64,000 nt of DNA from Lethocerus indicus (taxonomy: Eukaryota > Arthropoda > Insecta > Hemiptera > Belostomatidae), in assembly GCA_019843655.1 (NCBI GenBank), contig JACDQD010000011.1, forward strand, positions 8,288,604-8,352,603. The letters run 5' to 3'. Positions 51,601 through 61,239 of the stretch are shown here, piece after piece. Within the stretch, counting starts at the first letter, position 1. The number at the start of each line of letters is the position of its first letter. The notes under the pieces were generated by a model, which was not told where the DNA came from, ran no database searches, and was given only the letters and a program-made list of their open reading frames with translations. The translations under genes and the position numbers were made by a program.

Positions 51601-52629
51601 TTACCAATGTTTAGGTCATGAACAAGAGCTAGCCTGTTTTCACACAGCCATCTAAACTTGAGATCATTCTTAGCTCTGTCTTTTACCCACGTTGCGGAGA
51701 GATCGACTTGCTGCCAGAGACGGGGCGATATCGCCACTTGGCGCCACAGCCGACACACTCTGGACACTCTGGACAAACAAATAATTAGACAATGCCCGGA
51801 GAGAACGCTTTAAGACGACGCTATAATTGAAATGATGGCTGTTACCTAGAAAGAAAAGGAACTGATCCCTCGGTACTCGTTACCATCTCGAATATGCTAT
51901 AGAGGATTTCTTTCGGCAACGACTCGCCCCAACCACTCTGCTCTGCCGGTTCCTGGTATTCGTCGATGACTTCATCCCTGTGTTTTCTCCTCCTTCCCTT
52001 CGGGGGTAGCGGGCCGGCGCTTTCTTAATTCTGATCTTGATTCCATTTTGATCGGGGGCTATTTGTGATTGGTAGGTCGTAACGGTGGCCCTCGGCCTTC
52101 CCCTCGTCGTGGAGCCGCTCTTCCGTTTCCTTCCCCTCTTCCTGCTGGGCTCCTCGACGCTGGTGCACGGCTTGTACGGCGACGGGCTGTCACTAGTTCC
52201 TTCACTCGGCGAACAAACCGTTTCCGAACTAACACAGTCACTACTAACTGTCCTTTCACTGGCACAGGCCGCGAAATCGGCGGGGCTCCAACAGTCCCCG
52301 TTTTTATCGACCGGATCGACGGGTTCGATAACACTGGCCACCGGCGCTACGTGCTCCAATTCGGAGCCGTAAGCGTTGTGATTCACTTGGAGGTCCAGCA
52401 ACGGGTTTATCTCCGGATTGCAGATATTCTGATACGGTATCTGGCCATTGTTCCAAGGGTAGCTCTGCACCGGTTGGATGGGCAGTGGGCAGACGGGTGG
52501 CACCGAGATCGGCAGACTCGGCTCCAAGAGGAACTCTTTCAGACAGTCGTGCTCCGAATCTGACGCACTGAGCGGTCCAAACAGATCATCATGGTGGTCG
52601 AAACAGTCACCGTTCCTATCATCCATCAT
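44744..52629 (-). CDS. FBXL6: F-box/LRR-repeat protein 6 (FBXL6-like), 8 coding exons, apparent frameshift in exon 1
   Basis: Likely substrate-recognition subunit of an SCF (SKP1-CUL1-F-box) ubiquitin ligase: the F-box binds SKP1 and the leucine-rich repeats bind substrate. Coding exons on the minus strand, in gene order: 52629-51846, 51768-51605, 51461-51292, 51194-51054, 49663-49496, 48528-48312, 47179-47020 and 44936-44744 (stop TAA). All introns are GT-AG and the phases agree throughout (0 before exons 4, 5 and 6). The total is 665 residues once one missing base in exon 1 is allowed for. An acidic, Pro/Ser-rich N-terminus carries a basic cluster (about 163-180). The F-box is about 234-286, from WGESLPKEI to LWQQVDLS, and LRRs follow to the C-terminus. 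The family ending LNLSSCRALPRGIKRLY matches the vertebrate FBXL6 C-terminus as I recall it, as does the F-box. The start is the first of two adjacent ATGs at 52629. The product is a little longer than vertebrate FBXL6 because of its N-terminal extension. The substrate cannot be told from sequence. Confidence 0.85.
45054..45147. repeat. AT-rich degenerate minisatellite in intron 7
   Basis: Repeated variants of TTTTAATAGT/TAAAATAGTT in both orientations, including the palindrome AAAATAGTTAACTATTTT. Confidence 0.7.
45231..45540. mobile_element. foldback repeat copy within FBXL6 intron 7
   Basis: Two ~100-bp arms (about 45231-45330 and 45441-45540) are near-perfect reverse complements. The left arm runs ATAGATTTTGTGTGTTTC, CTCCTCTCGCC, GCTAGACCGGTTTCGGCTGC and CATCTTCAGTAGCGG; the right arm mirrors it and ends GAAATCTACG. 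The loop carries CAAGTGACAGTGACAGTGC. It belongs to the same family as the copies at 7357, 25311, 25715 and 59945, but lacks their ~45-bp right-hand tail. I see no clear target duplication. Confidence 0.75.
45596..45641. repeat. (AT)n microsatellite in intron 7
   Basis: An uninterrupted AT dinucleotide run of 46 bp. Confidence 0.95.
47020..47179 (-). CDS. FBXL6: FBXL6 coding exon 7 (LRR)
   Basis: The acceptor TTTTCGCTAG ends at 47180, and the donor CTCAG|GTATAT lies at 47019. It joins to LFLSG-CDVTRINDSGLE and continues ICQKWAHSLVEVDLGWS, with AEKSPL at its end. The QKW.H.L.E.DL core matches the family. The exon is 160 bp and ends in phase 2. Intron 6 is 1132 bp (47180-48311). Confidence 0.86.
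48312..48528 (-). CDS. FBXL6: FBXL6 coding exon 6 (LRRs)
   Basis: The acceptor ATAATTTTAG ends at 48529, and the donor TCAG|GTATGT lies at 48311. The exon is 217 bp and ends in phase 1, residues 477-549 (last codon split). It reads GQSEGFPHLEELSVAGVV, then RKLRLLDVRACTKVTDSSL and WDLEHLFLSG, typical cysteine-containing LRRs of the FBXL type. Intron 5 is 967 bp (48529-49495). Confidence 0.87.
49496..49663 (-). CDS. FBXL6: FBXL6 coding exon 5 (LRRs)
   Basis: The acceptor TTTTCGCAG ends at 49664, and the donor CAG|GTAAAA lies at 49495. The exon is 56 codons, phase 0 at both ends, residues 421-476. It shows LRR strands THCPNLEVLDLSNVKT and GCPKLRVLRMTNSEL and ends VSLKEQ. Intron 4 (49664-51053) is 1390 bp with no further exon signal that I can see. 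Confidence 0.85.
51054..51194 (-). CDS. FBXL6: FBXL6 coding exon 4 (LRR)
   Basis: The acceptor TTCTAG ends at 51195, and the donor TCG|GTATGT lies at 51053. The exon is 47 codons, phase 0 at both ends, residues 374-420. It begins PEMNNPRSAVSMLSL and contains the LRR segment LTQLVLARNKLSGIP. Intron 3 is 97 bp (51195-51291). Confidence 0.85.
51292..51461 (-). CDS. FBXL6: FBXL6 coding exon 3 (first LRRs)
   Basis: The acceptor TATCTGCAG ends at 51462, and the donor AAT|GTGAGT lies at 51291. Residues 317-373 read GGWEFDGIPGILDK, then LRR segments LRSLSLTGWQGLSAENV and NCPKLQRLDLSSIN. The exon starts in phase 1 and ends in phase 0. Intron 2 is 143 bp (51462-51604). Confidence 0.85.
51605..51768 (-). 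CDS. FBXL6: FBXL6 coding exon 2 (second half of F-box)
   Basis: The acceptor GTCCAG ends at 51769, and the donor ATTG|GTAAGA lies at 51604-51603. The split codon 262 (AG+A) gives Arg, and the join reads FLSRVSRVCRLWRQVAISP, a textbook F-box core that spans the exon junction. The exon continues DLSATWVKDRAKND and ends HDLNI plus one base of a Gly codon. Intron 1 is only 77 bp (51769-51845). Confidence 0.85.
51846..52629 (-). CDS. FBXL6: FBXL6 coding exon 1 (N-terminal region and first half of F-box)
   Basis: Encodes residues 1-261 plus two bases of codon 262. The donor is TCTAG|GTAAC, with GT at 51845-51844. The first ~160 residues are acidic and rich in Pro and Ser. They are followed by KRGRKRK (164-170) and RGRPR (176-180, the core of an AT-hook), suggesting nuclear localisation. 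The reading frame from the ATG stays open only to a stop at 51880. The F-box half (WGESLPKEILYSIFEM...PFLS) lies in another frame, which is open downstream of a TAA at 52027-52025. A missing base between about 52024 and 51930 is needed to join them. The five-C tract (five G on the plus strand) at 52002-52006 is the natural candidate. Confidence 0.82.
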
Positions 52630-52640
52630 CTAAGTTTCAT
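52626..52640 (-). promoter_or_regulatory. minimal upstream ORF overlapping the FBXL6 start
   Basis: An ATG at 52640-52638 opens a four-codon frame (M-K-L-R) whose TGA overlaps the FBXL6 initiator ATG at 52629-52627. If the 5'UTR reaches this far, it could reduce initiation at the main start. Seen in sequence; the effect is inferred. Confidence 0.4.
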
Positions 52641-54180
52641 TGGGACTCTGTACGGAGTATTTACTACATGTTAACTTGGCGCCGGGCATTATAAACGGCG
52701 GGTCGGGTTTTACGATTTCCTACGACAATAAGAAACGTTTTTCAGACAGGGCGGGACAAAAAAACACCGGGATGCGATGGGAGGAACGCGAAAGAAACGA
52801 GGATAGAAATGTCGAAGGCGAGCGTCGAAATAAAGCCGAAAAGAGTTATTAGAAGCTTCGCAGTTAAATCCGATCGCGAATCGTTCGAATTCGTATCGGC
52901 GACATTGCTGTATTCGCTCTTTCCTCCTACCATTATTATCAAACGTAAATATACCGCGACATAACACGTAAATCACGGACGAACGCGGGGACGAGGAACG
53001 GGTCGGACGATTCGAGAAAAGGAAACGTAAAACTGAGGTCGGACTAAATTGTTTACCGAGGGCTGTAGGCTAAAAGTCTGTCCGAAATAGGCCTACCTTT
53101 CCAAGGCAAAGTAAAACAATTAACAGCGCTAAAGTGACATGATTCGACGACGCCTCTTCAAATATTTCCTGGGCGCGTTTCTGGCCGGAGGAACATTTTA
53201 GACTAAACTTCGGACTACTTCAATCGCACTTACATTATAATTCACTTTTCTCATTTCAAAATATTTACGACCGTGCCACTGACCTTCGATCAACAAACAG
53301 CACAACAGGAAACATATGCGGCTTTTTATAATGCAGGCTGGCCAACTGGAAAACTTCAAATAAGCCTCCTCGAAACCGTTTTTCTCCTCTAAAGAGAAAG
53401 TTTCTGCTTCTCACCAAAAGGGGCTTCGTTAAGAACGATGAAAATATATCGAGTATTTTATCGAACGAATTAAAAATCAATTTCGAAACTAATTTTGATA
53501 CCGTCCGAAATTTATGGCCGACATGTAACAGATAATTGATAACGTTAGGTTGTCGCTACTTACTAGGTTAAATGCTTCGAAAATCGTAAGATTTGAAGCA
53601 ATATATTCCGTGTTATATTATAAATTGTCGTTTCAACGAAGAACCGTATAAATTTAATTGTATTTAGAGCATATCCGTAAAAATCGATTTGACCACTTTC
53701 ATAAATAAGCTGTGGCATTTGTTAAAATTGTTACTAATTAAACACGGAGCAGATTCAAGGACAAATAATTACACTGCAACCAACAGTGCTTTTATTGCTC
53801 TCTTTTTTTAGCGCGTATCGATATCAAAACGAATGTGATACTTAATTTATGACGAAATGTTTTTTCTTAGTGCATTGAAAAAATAGGGGTTATAAAATCG
53901 ATCGTACCCTTAGGTTTTTCTTCCGGCTTAAAAAAAATACAAATGTGAGTATTTTAATAACATTTCCACCAAGCGTTGGAATACATAACGATTTACAAAG
54001 AAAAGTGTATATTCTTTATGCCATACTTTTGTCGGATAAAAAGGACTGCTTATGAGTTTATTTATGAAATATCAAATGAAAAATAATTCGACGTTATTAA
54101 AATATCTTAACAATACGGACTCATTTTTTCTAATGGAGGTAGATGAAATTCTATTTTTAAGATACGCATTCTTCTAAGTT
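52641..54180. other. 5' flank of FBXL6, CpG-containing
   Basis: Directly upstream of the gene, CpG density is high again (roughly 52.0-53.2 kb), as expected of an unmethylated promoter region. No TATA box or divergent gene can be placed with confidence. Confidence 0.45.
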
Positions 54181-54245
54181 TAGTTCATATGGATTAGCGC
54201 GGATTTAAGAAAGAGTGGGGGGATATCCCCCCGGATACGCCCCTG
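54181..54245 (-). mobile_element. hAT-like terminal sequence
   Basis: From 54245 on the minus strand: CAGGGGCGTATCCGGGGGGA, then TATCCCCCCACTC. CAGGGGCGTATCC starts are common at hAT-type element ends. No partner end seen within the window. Confidence 0.4.
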
Positions 54246-54880
54246 TTCCGATATCTACGACCTCGGGATCGACTGTAAGTATAGTTTTAAATAAAATATT
54301 GTTAACCTATTTAATTTTCAATAAAATTGAATCGAACAGCGAAATCTTTTCCCCCCGTTCACGGGGAAAAACTGATCAATCAAACTAATCAGCTTCAATC
54401 GGTTAATGCGATTTTCGTATTCACCTAGTGTTGGCAGCAATGGAACAAGTTATAGCCTGAAAATATTTCTAATGTAGTCCGCGTTAATGATAAATAATAG
54501 AAGGTGTCTAAATATAACTCGTTCGAAATTAATACTCAGCGTTCAGCCAGTTATCAATGAATGCGAAAAATATTTCTACAAGACAACTGAAGGCACAAAT
54601 TCCATCAGAATCTAAAGCAATATCGGCCAGGTATTACTCATTTCTGTGGCACTTACTACAATCCAGAAAGAGATTGCTTCTAACCGTTTTATTTAAATCG
54701 AATTTATTCAGAGAATATTTGACGTACTATTTTTACGTTTCACCGCATCATAATCATGCTACATTGTTCCTATAGAATAGTTTCACTAAATTAATTCAGA
54801 GTATAGAAATCACAGACTGGTTATCGTTCTAGCACCTTAATGGAATGTAGCTTATTATTCTAATAATTATTCTAAAAAAA

Positions 54881-55145
54881 TTAACTGTAAATTTTGTACA
54901 GAATTGTATTTTTTGTTTATTCGTACGCTAATGTTTCAGGGACAAATTTTCGGGACATGATCACTAGCTGAGATTTTCCTCTCCTTCTGTTCGGCCCTAA
55001 ATCGGATCTAACGGTTGCTGCTCCTGCGCAGTAACAGCGAAGTAAATACTACAGGGAAGTAACGACAGGAGACCAACGTAAGTAGCAGTAGTAATAGGTC
55101 AGCCCGCCATTAACTCCATACTGTAGAACAATTACACCAATATTC
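54881..55145. repeat. dispersed repeat, copy 1 of a diverged pair
   Basis: Shares with 58381-58668, in the same order and orientation: ACAGAATTGTATTTT, GTTTA, TGTTTCAGG, ATCACTAGC, CAGTAACAG, CGTAAGTA and ACAATTAC. Identity is patchy, so this is an old family of unknown type. Confidence 0.55.
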
Positions 55146-56246
55146 AATGCTATTTATTTATTAAATGTGTTGTCAGATGGTACTGAGAGGACAAAAGTTT
55201 TTTTGAGAGCTTGTGGGGTTGAAATTAAATCCCCCGAAATATATCTTCTGTATTTGAGACAGTCGGAAACATCTTTCATATTTTTTTATAATTTCACAAT
55301 AAAAATCCCTAATAAAACGATATTATCGGGGCCGAGTCGGTTTGGACCGATGCTGCGAATGATCCGACCGTAAAGAAAGTCGGTAAGTGGGCTATGAAAC
55401 TCGAAAGAGCGGCGAGGGTTCATTCACATAGCTCGGTCAGGTCGTGCCTCTACAGCGGCCGAAATTTCAGGGCGAAAACAATTTCGGACACGAGACGAAA
55501 CCCATTTCCACCGGCGTCGGAAAGTTAGCTCTGCGAAATAGTCCAGTTTTAACAGTCCGAGATCGGAGTTGATTCATATTTGATACTCAACAATCGTATT
55601 AATGAAAATGGCAACAAGAATTCGATGGATTGTTCGATCCAGTGTTATCGCTATTAATAGTAAAAATATTTTCCCCTATCGAAATCTAGACGCTTATCAA
55701 CTTAGGAGCTGCATCGTCTGTACGCTGCGCGTACCAACGAAACTACTGAAGACGGCGACATGCCCCAACAATTGCGGGAACCTCCGCGTAAATATAATTT
55801 TAAATTTCTTTTACCATTTTCTCTTTAACTTTCTCTTCTCAGTATCTTCTTGATTTAAATGCCTACTATACAATATCCCGTTCGGCATAAAAAAATTTCA
55901 CATTGCCCACAACTAAGCACGGAAAACAGAATATTTCCTTCTTTTGCAACAATTTTTAACACGAGGGATAACAAGAGAATAATTTCCCCTAAAGTTGAAA
56001 TATTTTGACACAACTACAAGAAAGTTTTTTGAACACAATATTATTTTTTAATGAAAATAATTAAATTTTTTAATAAAATCCTAAATTTTTTCCGACATCC
56101 TCCGTAGGGTTTCCACTTCTCGCCATTGTTAGTAACATTCTTCTTTGCAATTAACGAGAAACTAATATAACCAATTCATCGAATCAACAATTTTCGTCTA
56201 ACTCGAAGAAACTGTGGATAACATATCGTTCTACTGATGAATTTTT
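55146..56246. other. intergenic, nothing seen
   Basis: No gene or clear repeat apart from a faint foldback-arm echo near 56105 (CTTCTCGCCATTGTTAGTAA). Confidence 0.5.
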
Positions 56247-56443
56247 TTAACCCTCTGTGGGCCGAATTTTTATTTTAAATCCAAAAAAAATTGGGGGAAC
56301 GAAAAATCAGCAATTATAAACCTATATATGCGAATGGAAAAAAAATTGATATTGATATTGGTTGTCTTGACAACGTTGTGGGATTAAGATTTGTGCGCCA
56401 TCTCAAGAAAAAAAGCTATAATTATTTGGTAAAATCTCGATAA
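56247..56443. mobile_element. piggyBac-type MITE, truncated second copy
   Basis: Starts TTAACCCTCTGTGGGCCG and follows the reverse complement of the 15917-16150 element closely to AAAATCTCGATA. It then stops, lacking the last ~40 bp and the second terminus, so only one TTAA is present. Confidence 0.75.
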
Positions 56444-58380
56444 ACTAAATATTTATCTACTAAGCCTACTTCAATAAATAACTTTCGAGTTTAAAACAAA
56501 CGCGAAGTGAATATATGAAATTTCAAAGTAAAGATGTTTTACAAAAATATGAAAGATACTTTCATAAGTTTAGATTGATAAATTCAACTGGAGGGGTGCC
56601 GTAGCTGGCCGGGTGCTAATCTTGGCCAGTTACCGGATGCGTTAATAAAAGTTTCTCCGGCGCGGCTCTAGATCTACCAGTCCGTTGTTCGGGTCTGCAC
56701 CAAGCCGTCCCTACTTACTCCCGGCAACAGCTTAATAGAATCCGTTCTGTAATTTTCAATCGATCGATTCGCCGGGGCGCCTAAGTGCAGCGCACAATTT
56801 CAAACGTCTAACGTCGATACTATCTAATCTAATGTTTGCTTAGAACCCGTGCCATTTCTATATCTGCACCCGGCCATTCGGTATTGCCCAGTTCCGGTTA
56901 ACAGATGCACGTCAGTGCTGTCAGGATGCTTCAACGCCAACCGACACGCGTAATGACACATTAAATCCATATAAATCAAATTAAATACATAGGTTATTGT
57001 CGGTAAATTTATATCAGAAAAAAAGTAAACGGGTGTTACTTTAATTTTACTATTTTTAATACTGAATGCTTTTCCATTCTCAGAAAACCTGAGGCCAATT
57101 TTATTTTCCCACGAGTATATTCAAAAAATTAAGATTAATATATATTACTGATGGAATTATATTGAATTTAAATAAGGTATTTTTTGGGGGGAGTGTTAAT
57201 ACACGGCTACGCTGATCACAGTACGCTACTTACAACGGCGGGAAACATGAAACCGATCCAGCTTAGGGCAAAGCGATATTTATTGTGTGGTATTTATTTA
57301 TTTAACCGAATGCTCTCCCTTCGTGAAATGCCGAATTACGTTAACTGCAGTATGAATTATCCTAATAACATTTTACCAACCATTTTACTATACCAATAAA
57401 TGAAAAAAAAATCGTGTCTCTAGGAACAAACAAACATGGATCGGTTTAGTCAGAAATAAAGAAAAATGTGACAGGATCCAAAACAGATTAAGATAAAACT
57501 TATATCCTTTTCGCGTTACTTATAGTGTATTATACTGCTCTATAATGAAACAAGAAGTTGTACTAAAAGTGCAACACGCCGTGTTTGAATAAGAAACTGA
57601 TTTAAACAGAAAAGGAGAAAGGGGCGTATGCCAATAAGTGGGCACGGTCTCAATAAATATTCGAGTTAGATAAAAATTATTTGTGTGCCGCATTGGTATA
57701 ACTATGAAACTAATAAAAAAAAGTCTTTATATATAGTTTTTGGTTCTCTTCCAATGTGTTCTCCACAGAGGCATTTTCATTCCGGCAGTCCAAAGTGTGT
57801 GCATTAACCAGATTTTAACATTTTTGCCGATTGGAGACAAAACTTATTCAATATGTTTCCATTCGACGGACAGATTATAATCCAACTTTATATTTTTAAC
57901 AATAGACGAACGAAGGACAACTTTGGATTCAGCTGAAAATTTCAACTCAACTTTTGGTTCCTTCCATAATTTTTTACCTTAAAATTCTATTTTTAATTAT
58001 TATTTCCAATTTTGTGTTAAGAAAAATTAAACAAGCTTTTATATTTTTCATTTATATGTTATTAAAATTTGAAATTTGATTGTGGAAGGATCGGAATAGG
58101 CATTTGCAGATAAAAAAAATATTTTCTACACCTCCAAAGGCTGTTTGTTGTTAAAGCAAGTCAAAGTCCTAACTATGAGTTTAAGTTGACATTTGTTATT
58201 CTATATTTATAGTTGCTCAGGGAACTTCACTCCAATTTGACTGAGTACACTTATCAACTCCTCCTTGTAGCGTTGCTGGCTTAAAGGGCCAAATATATTT
58301 TATATTAATTATAAGATTTACTTTATGGATTATGTGTTATTTTACTTTTTATATTCGGTGTCGAATAATTATGAAATAAA
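56444..58380. other. intergenic, nothing firm
   Basis: No gene seen. A GC-rich patch at 56585-56715 (GTAGCTGGCCGGGTGC, later GTTCGGGTCTGC) faintly recalls tRNA-type promoter boxes, but the spacing is wrong for a tRNA. Confidence 0.45.
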
Positions 58381-58668
58381 TTAAATGTAATTTTTTTACA
58401 GAATTGTATTTTCTGTTTACTTGTATGGTAATAGTGTTTCAGGTTAGGTTTCCAACCATCACTAGCGGAAATTTCGGCGTCCAGTTCTACTTTTATCCGG
58501 AGCTTCTACACAAAGTCAGTAACAGTGGACCACGAAATATCACCGGGCAACTACCTTGTTACTTACTCTAAAGAGGACAAGCGTAAGTACCCTAAAGTGA
58601 ATTACTACTAACTAATTACTCACAGCCGCCTCAGTGTGGTGAACTACAGAACAATTACCGATATATAA
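58381..58668. repeat. dispersed repeat, copy 2 of a diverged pair
   Basis: Direct-orientation relative of 54881-55145 (see the shared landmarks there). It opens TTACAGAATTGTATTTTCTG and ends near GAACAATTACCGATATA. Confidence 0.55.
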
Positions 58669-59933
58669 CTCAGAAACTATTTTTATGAGTGTGTAAAAAT
58701 GATTTATTCGAAAACAATTCGAGGAATCGGCGCCTCGTACTTCGAACTTAGTTTCTGCATTTCACTTGCTCCCGTACACCCTGGAGCAAGTTTCCGAGAT
58801 TCCGATTCTAACCGGGTATATTAGATTGAGATCTAATTGTCAGACTGACAGTTATGTGCCTAATTGGGGCACTGTTTGGGTCAATTGTGAGTGAAACGTT
58901 GGCCGAGAACGCATTCGTAATGCTCGTACACGCTACTGCCAATTTCTAGACATCCTCTTTTTTATTATTTTACTTGACAATAATCGCTTAATTTTAATGA
59001 CAGCAATGCGTCGTTTTGTCACCCTTCCCGTCCCGTTCGGTATGTCCTCCCAGGCTTCGTGAGATGCTTTCAAGAGCGATCCCCACAGAATAATTCACCG
59101 GTAATGTTTTGAGAGCACAACTTTCACACACACACACACCGACACAGGTGGGAGAATTAACAAAAAAAAACTATCTACATTTATAATGAGAGCGCAAAGG
59201 GTGAGTGAGTGTGTTTACCCGAGTGATTGAAGTGAGTACTACTTAAGTTGCCGGGTTTTTTTTATTATGTAACTTTCCCCATTACCATATGAGCATTGTT
59301 CAAAATCGATGTGTGAATTGTGTACGTAAATTCGTAGAAAAATAAAGTAGTTCCGGAAAAGTGGAGCGATGGAAGGTGATTCAGAATTGTGGCGGACCGA
59401 ATTTTCCTTCAATTATAAATATTATCCAATTGTGAATTACAGCGCGGATACATATCCGAGATCTGAGATTAGACTTACTCGATCGTGCCGTTTGAACGAA
59501 AAACGGCAACAAGGTTTGAACTCTCGGGGACCTGCCGATGAATTGCCGACGGGAAGCCGATAATATTATTGTAATTTATGGGCTCCAACAGCCAGGATAG
59601 GGGACCGAAATTACAGGAAGCGGGTACGCCGACGCCCCGAAACTTGGGCGGAAAATAATTGTTTTCAGATTGAGCAAACAACCTTTTTAATACTAATATT
59701 TAACCTTTATTGAGACCATCAATAAGAAATTACTCTGTGTTAGAAACGCTCTAGGCTAATTGATTGATTAAAAACTAAAAACTATAATCAATTTTTTAAT
59801 CTATAATAATATTTTGAGACACGAACGTAATATATATCGTGAGAAAAGTTCTTCAGGTACTGAAGAAATCTGGAGACAGACGCGTGTCCCACGCTACTAC
59901 TGAAGATGGCGGGAAGCCATCTGGCACGAGGAC
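58669..59933. other. intergenic, nothing firm
   Basis: Holds a short (CA)n at about 59125-59139 and, at 59891-59915, a partial foldback-arm match (CTACTACTGAAGATGGCGGG) just before the full copy. No gene seen. Confidence 0.5.
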
Positions 59934-59944
59934 GTTTATATCAC

Positions 59945-60180
59945 GTAGATTTTTTGTGTTTCTGTCTCCTCTCGCCGGTTTGGTCTTTTGCTAGACCGGT
60001 TTCCCCACAACGTGACAGTGACAGTGTGCAGTGAGGATGCCCGAGAAACATCCAAAGTGCCGCATAGTGACCAACACCGCTACTGGAGATGGCGAGCTGC
60101 CGAAACCGGTCTGGCGAAAGACACAAAAAATCTACGGTATCCCAACCCCGCGCAGGCCACAAAACAGGTATGTCAAACTA
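59945..60180. mobile_element. compact foldback repeat copy with 11-bp target duplication
   Basis: Starts GTAGATTTTTTGTGTTTCTG and ends ACAAAACAGGTATGTCAAAC TA. It is flanked by GTTTATATCAC (59934-59944) and GTTTATATTAC (60181-60191), one mismatch in 11. The arms are joined by a short loop with CGTGACAGTGACAGTGTGC. It is the shortest full-length copy and the best for defining the ends of the family. Confidence 0.75.
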
Positions 60181-60242
60181 GTTTATATTACGTTCAATTC
60201 TGATTCGGTGAGTTATAACTCTTACTGTTGGCTTCTTACTCG

Positions 60243-60280
60243 ACTGTGGCGAGAAGCCGAAACCGGTCGGACGATCAAAT
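60243..60280. repeat. isolated right-arm fragment of foldback repeat
   Basis: TGTGGCGAGAAGCCGAAACC GGTCGGACGATCAAA matches the right arm (GGCGAGCAGCCGAAACCGGT), about 60 bp past the complete copy. Confidence 0.5.
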
Positions 60281-61239
60281 TTTGGGGGGATATAACGTGG
60301 CTCTGTTGAATTTCTTACCTTCGCCGTGGGCTAACCTCCGCGAATCCGTTAAATTCAAATTCACCATATTTCTACAAACAGTAACTTTCCCCGTAACAGA
60401 CTGAACACTAATAGGAGAACACGCCGATACCTGGAGATCGTTGGCGAGTATTAACTGACGCCGGTTTCGAATTTTCCTTATCGGCGGTTGAACGGACACT
60501 TATGCCATTAAGATAAGGAACTTACTGATAAAATTGTTAATATTTAAAACTATGTAGGAGAGGCGGCGGTGGTGGTGGGGGCTGACTACAAAAATGACAT
60601 ACAAACATGGTTTTGCTGCATTCCTCCTTCAATTAACCAGAGACGGCGGGAAATGAAAATTAATCTTGTCAGATATAATTCCCGACATGAAAAAATTGCA
60701 CTTCATAACATCTAAAAGAATTATAACACTCATTCAATTAATAAACTCAAACTTCTATCTAAAATATAATGTTACATCTCATTGTACCACACTGCTTTTA
60801 TGTTGTAATATTCATATATTAAAAAATAAAAATGAATACCACTATTAACATAGCACAAATAGCAAAAAGTGGCACTAAAACTAGAATGATTATGTTAACT
60901 TCAATTTATGTATAATTAAATAATATTAAAATATGTTAAAAAAATGTGCTATTTCATCAATTTTGTTAGCATTCAAAATTATGTGAGTGATTTATAAAAT
61001 GTATACAAAAGGATAATGGCACATTATAATATAATATATAATATAATATTATATTTGTATTTTTGTTTAAATAACTGGGTCAGTAATAATGGATTATTTA
61101 CAAAATATATGGAGTCAAAATTCTCAAATTTTAGAGTAAAATGTGTAACAAATCGATGTAACTAACATATAACCTATTGTAGGTGAGTAAGTTGATCTTA
61201 TGACTTACTTCGTACATCTATTTACTTAGTTTCTAATTA
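60281..61239. other. AT-rich, CpG-poor intergenic DNA
   Basis: From about 60.6 kb the sequence turns very AT-rich. A near-palindromic ATAATATAATATATAATAT tract lies near 61026-61052. No gene seen. Confidence 0.5.

Noticed and set aside
51585..51776. Possible separate small protein starting MSRVSRVCRLW
   Set aside because: The apparent start is a TTG in the intron acceptor tract; splicing from exon 1 explains the F-box sequence fully.
52069..52563. 164-codon open frame on the plus strand
   Set aside because: Antisense to FBXL6 exon 1; its GC-rich coding composition leaves the opposite strand open by chance.
56585..56715. SINE-like segment with GTAGCTGGCCGGG and GTTCGGGTC
   Set aside because: The boxes are about 100 bp apart, too far for a tRNA-derived promoter, and no second copy was seen in the window.
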